Shown: piece by piece, positions 63,567 to 64,000 of the stretch
Position numbering within the stretch: position 1 is the first letter of the stretch
Layout of the letters: each line of letters begins with the position of its first letter
DNA from: Shewanella aquimarina
Lineage (GTDB): Bacteria; Pseudomonadota; Gammaproteobacteria; Enterobacterales; Shewanellaceae
Direction of reading: 5' to 3'
Length of the DNA: 64,000 nucleotides
NCBI RefSeq assembly: GCF_023349185.1
Contig: NZ_JAKIKY010000011.1
Span: 115,043 to 179,042 of the forward strand
Notes under the pieces: model-generated
Seen by the model: only the letters and a program-made list of their open reading frames with translations
Told to the model about the DNA's origin: nothing
Databases searched by the model: none
Made by a program: the position numbers and the translations under genes

Positions 63567-63682
63567 TCTGGAAATGACCTACTCTCACATGGGGAGACCC
63601 CACACTACCATCGGCGCGATTGCGTTTCACTTCTGAGTTCGGGATGGGATCAGGTGGGGCCACAATGCTATGGTTTCCAGAC
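63567..63682 (-). rRNA. rrf: 5S ribosomal RNA
   Basis: The minus strand matches the 5S consensus: GGTGGCCCCACCTGAT-type core, CCGAACTCAGAAGTGAAACG, GATGGTAGTGTGGGGTCTCC, and the end GTGAGAGTAGGTCATTTCC. The terminal helix GTCTGG/CCAGAC (63566-63571 and 63677-63682) closes it. It lies 228 bp downstream of the 23S end. Confidence 0.95.
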
Positions 63683-63910
63683 AAATTCTTACTGGTTAAT
63701 TCTTCGTCTGACGGCATTGTTTCCTCGCTGCAGTGCTCATGTACTCTAGTACACTCCGCGCTTCGCTTCGTTACGGCTTTGTCAGCCAAACAATTACCTG
63801 CGTAATTAACCGAAATAATAAATTTAGAAAGCTGTTTGAGTTCGCACTTCAATCAAGTACTTTGTATTCTTTTGATTCAGTAACCATCTTACGAAACCCT
63901 TTTGGGTTGT

Positions 63911-64000
63911 ATGGTTAAGCCTCACGAGTCATTAGTACAGGTTAGCTCAACGCCTCACAACGCTTACACACCCTGCCTATCAACGTCCTAGTCTCGGACG
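63911..64000 (-). rRNA. rrl: 23S ribosomal RNA, 3' end (partial)
   Basis: The minus strand ends with GAGCTAACCTGTACTAATGA, CTCGTGAGGCTTAACC, the conserved 3' end of 23S rRNA, running off the right edge. The 3' boundary near 63911 is set by comparison with the E. coli end. The 23S-5S spacer (63683-63910) has no tRNA. Confidence 0.93.

Overview
This window is a typical gammaproteobacterial chromosome segment, most probably from Shewanella, and more likely a higher-GC member such as the S. loihica / S. amazonensis type. That is an inference from gene order and protein character: a pdxB-asd-fimV/hubP-truA-folC-dedD-cvpA-purF block, iscRSUA-hscBA-fdx next to cysE-trmJ/suhB, queA-tgt-yajC-secDF, a BtsSR pyruvate-sensing pair beside a CstA/BtsT transporter, PhoPQ-like proteins, and a 23S-5S rRNA operon end. 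Almost everything is vertically inherited core or conserved accessory sequence. I see no prophage, transposase, CRISPR array or tRNA gene.

Layout, left to right. 1-8 kb: a cut-off DoxX gene and a LysR regulator, a DUF4250 protein, a galactose operon galT-galK behind an AraC-type regulator, and topoisomerase III. 8-10.6 kb: a small membrane protein behind a perfect Fur-type palindrome, and a dCache-type chemoreceptor. 10.8-21.4 kb: the purF-to-pdxB block, all on the minus strand, lacking the accD/dedA genes usually found between truA and folC. 21.5-29.6 kb: ndk, iscX and the ISC iron-sulfur operon, autoregulated through two abutting IscR sites, then cysE and trmJ. 29.7-38.5 kb (mostly plus strand): suhB, an NnrS protein, a PsiE-like protein, a PilZ protein, a ParA/ribbon-helix-helix pair, yecH (minus), and btsS-btsR-btsT with an intact BtsR operator. 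38.6-46.6 kb (minus): yaeQ, a siroheme-synthase-like gene with a decayed methyltransferase tail, a DUF2007/zinc-ribbon protein, secF-secD-yajC-tgt-queA and an unlisted 53-residue protein. 46.8-55.7 kb: acpH, a thioredoxin-fold protein, a sigma-54 two-component system divergent from a periplasmic coiled-coil protein, and a PhnD/C/E-type ABC importer with a fused double permease. 55.9-63 kb: phoP-phoQ, a 2OG-Fe(II) oxygenase, an HD-GYP phosphodiesterase, a DUF3135 protein, corA and two envelope proteins. 63.5-64 kb: 5S rRNA and the 3' end of 23S rRNA.

The best candidate for an undescribed system is at 48.0-52.2 kb. A histidine kinase with a long periplasmic coiled-coil sensor region overlaps the gene of an NtrC-type sigma-54 activator. 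The pair is divergent from a secreted coiled-coil protein with a His-rich patch. That gene carries a near-consensus sigma-54 promoter and, further upstream, a 23-bp direct repeat placed like an upstream activating sequence. The arrangement resembles ZraSR-ZraP envelope stress control, but the output protein does not look like ZraP.

Other points of note: a 162-bp MITE-like element present twice (16003-16164 and 40584-40745), a BtsR operator matching the E. coli rule (two 8-mers with a 13-bp spacer), a possible attenuator inside the isc operon, and several short tandem duplications at gene ends and terminators. All functional calls come from reading the sequence and remembered family features; no database search was run.
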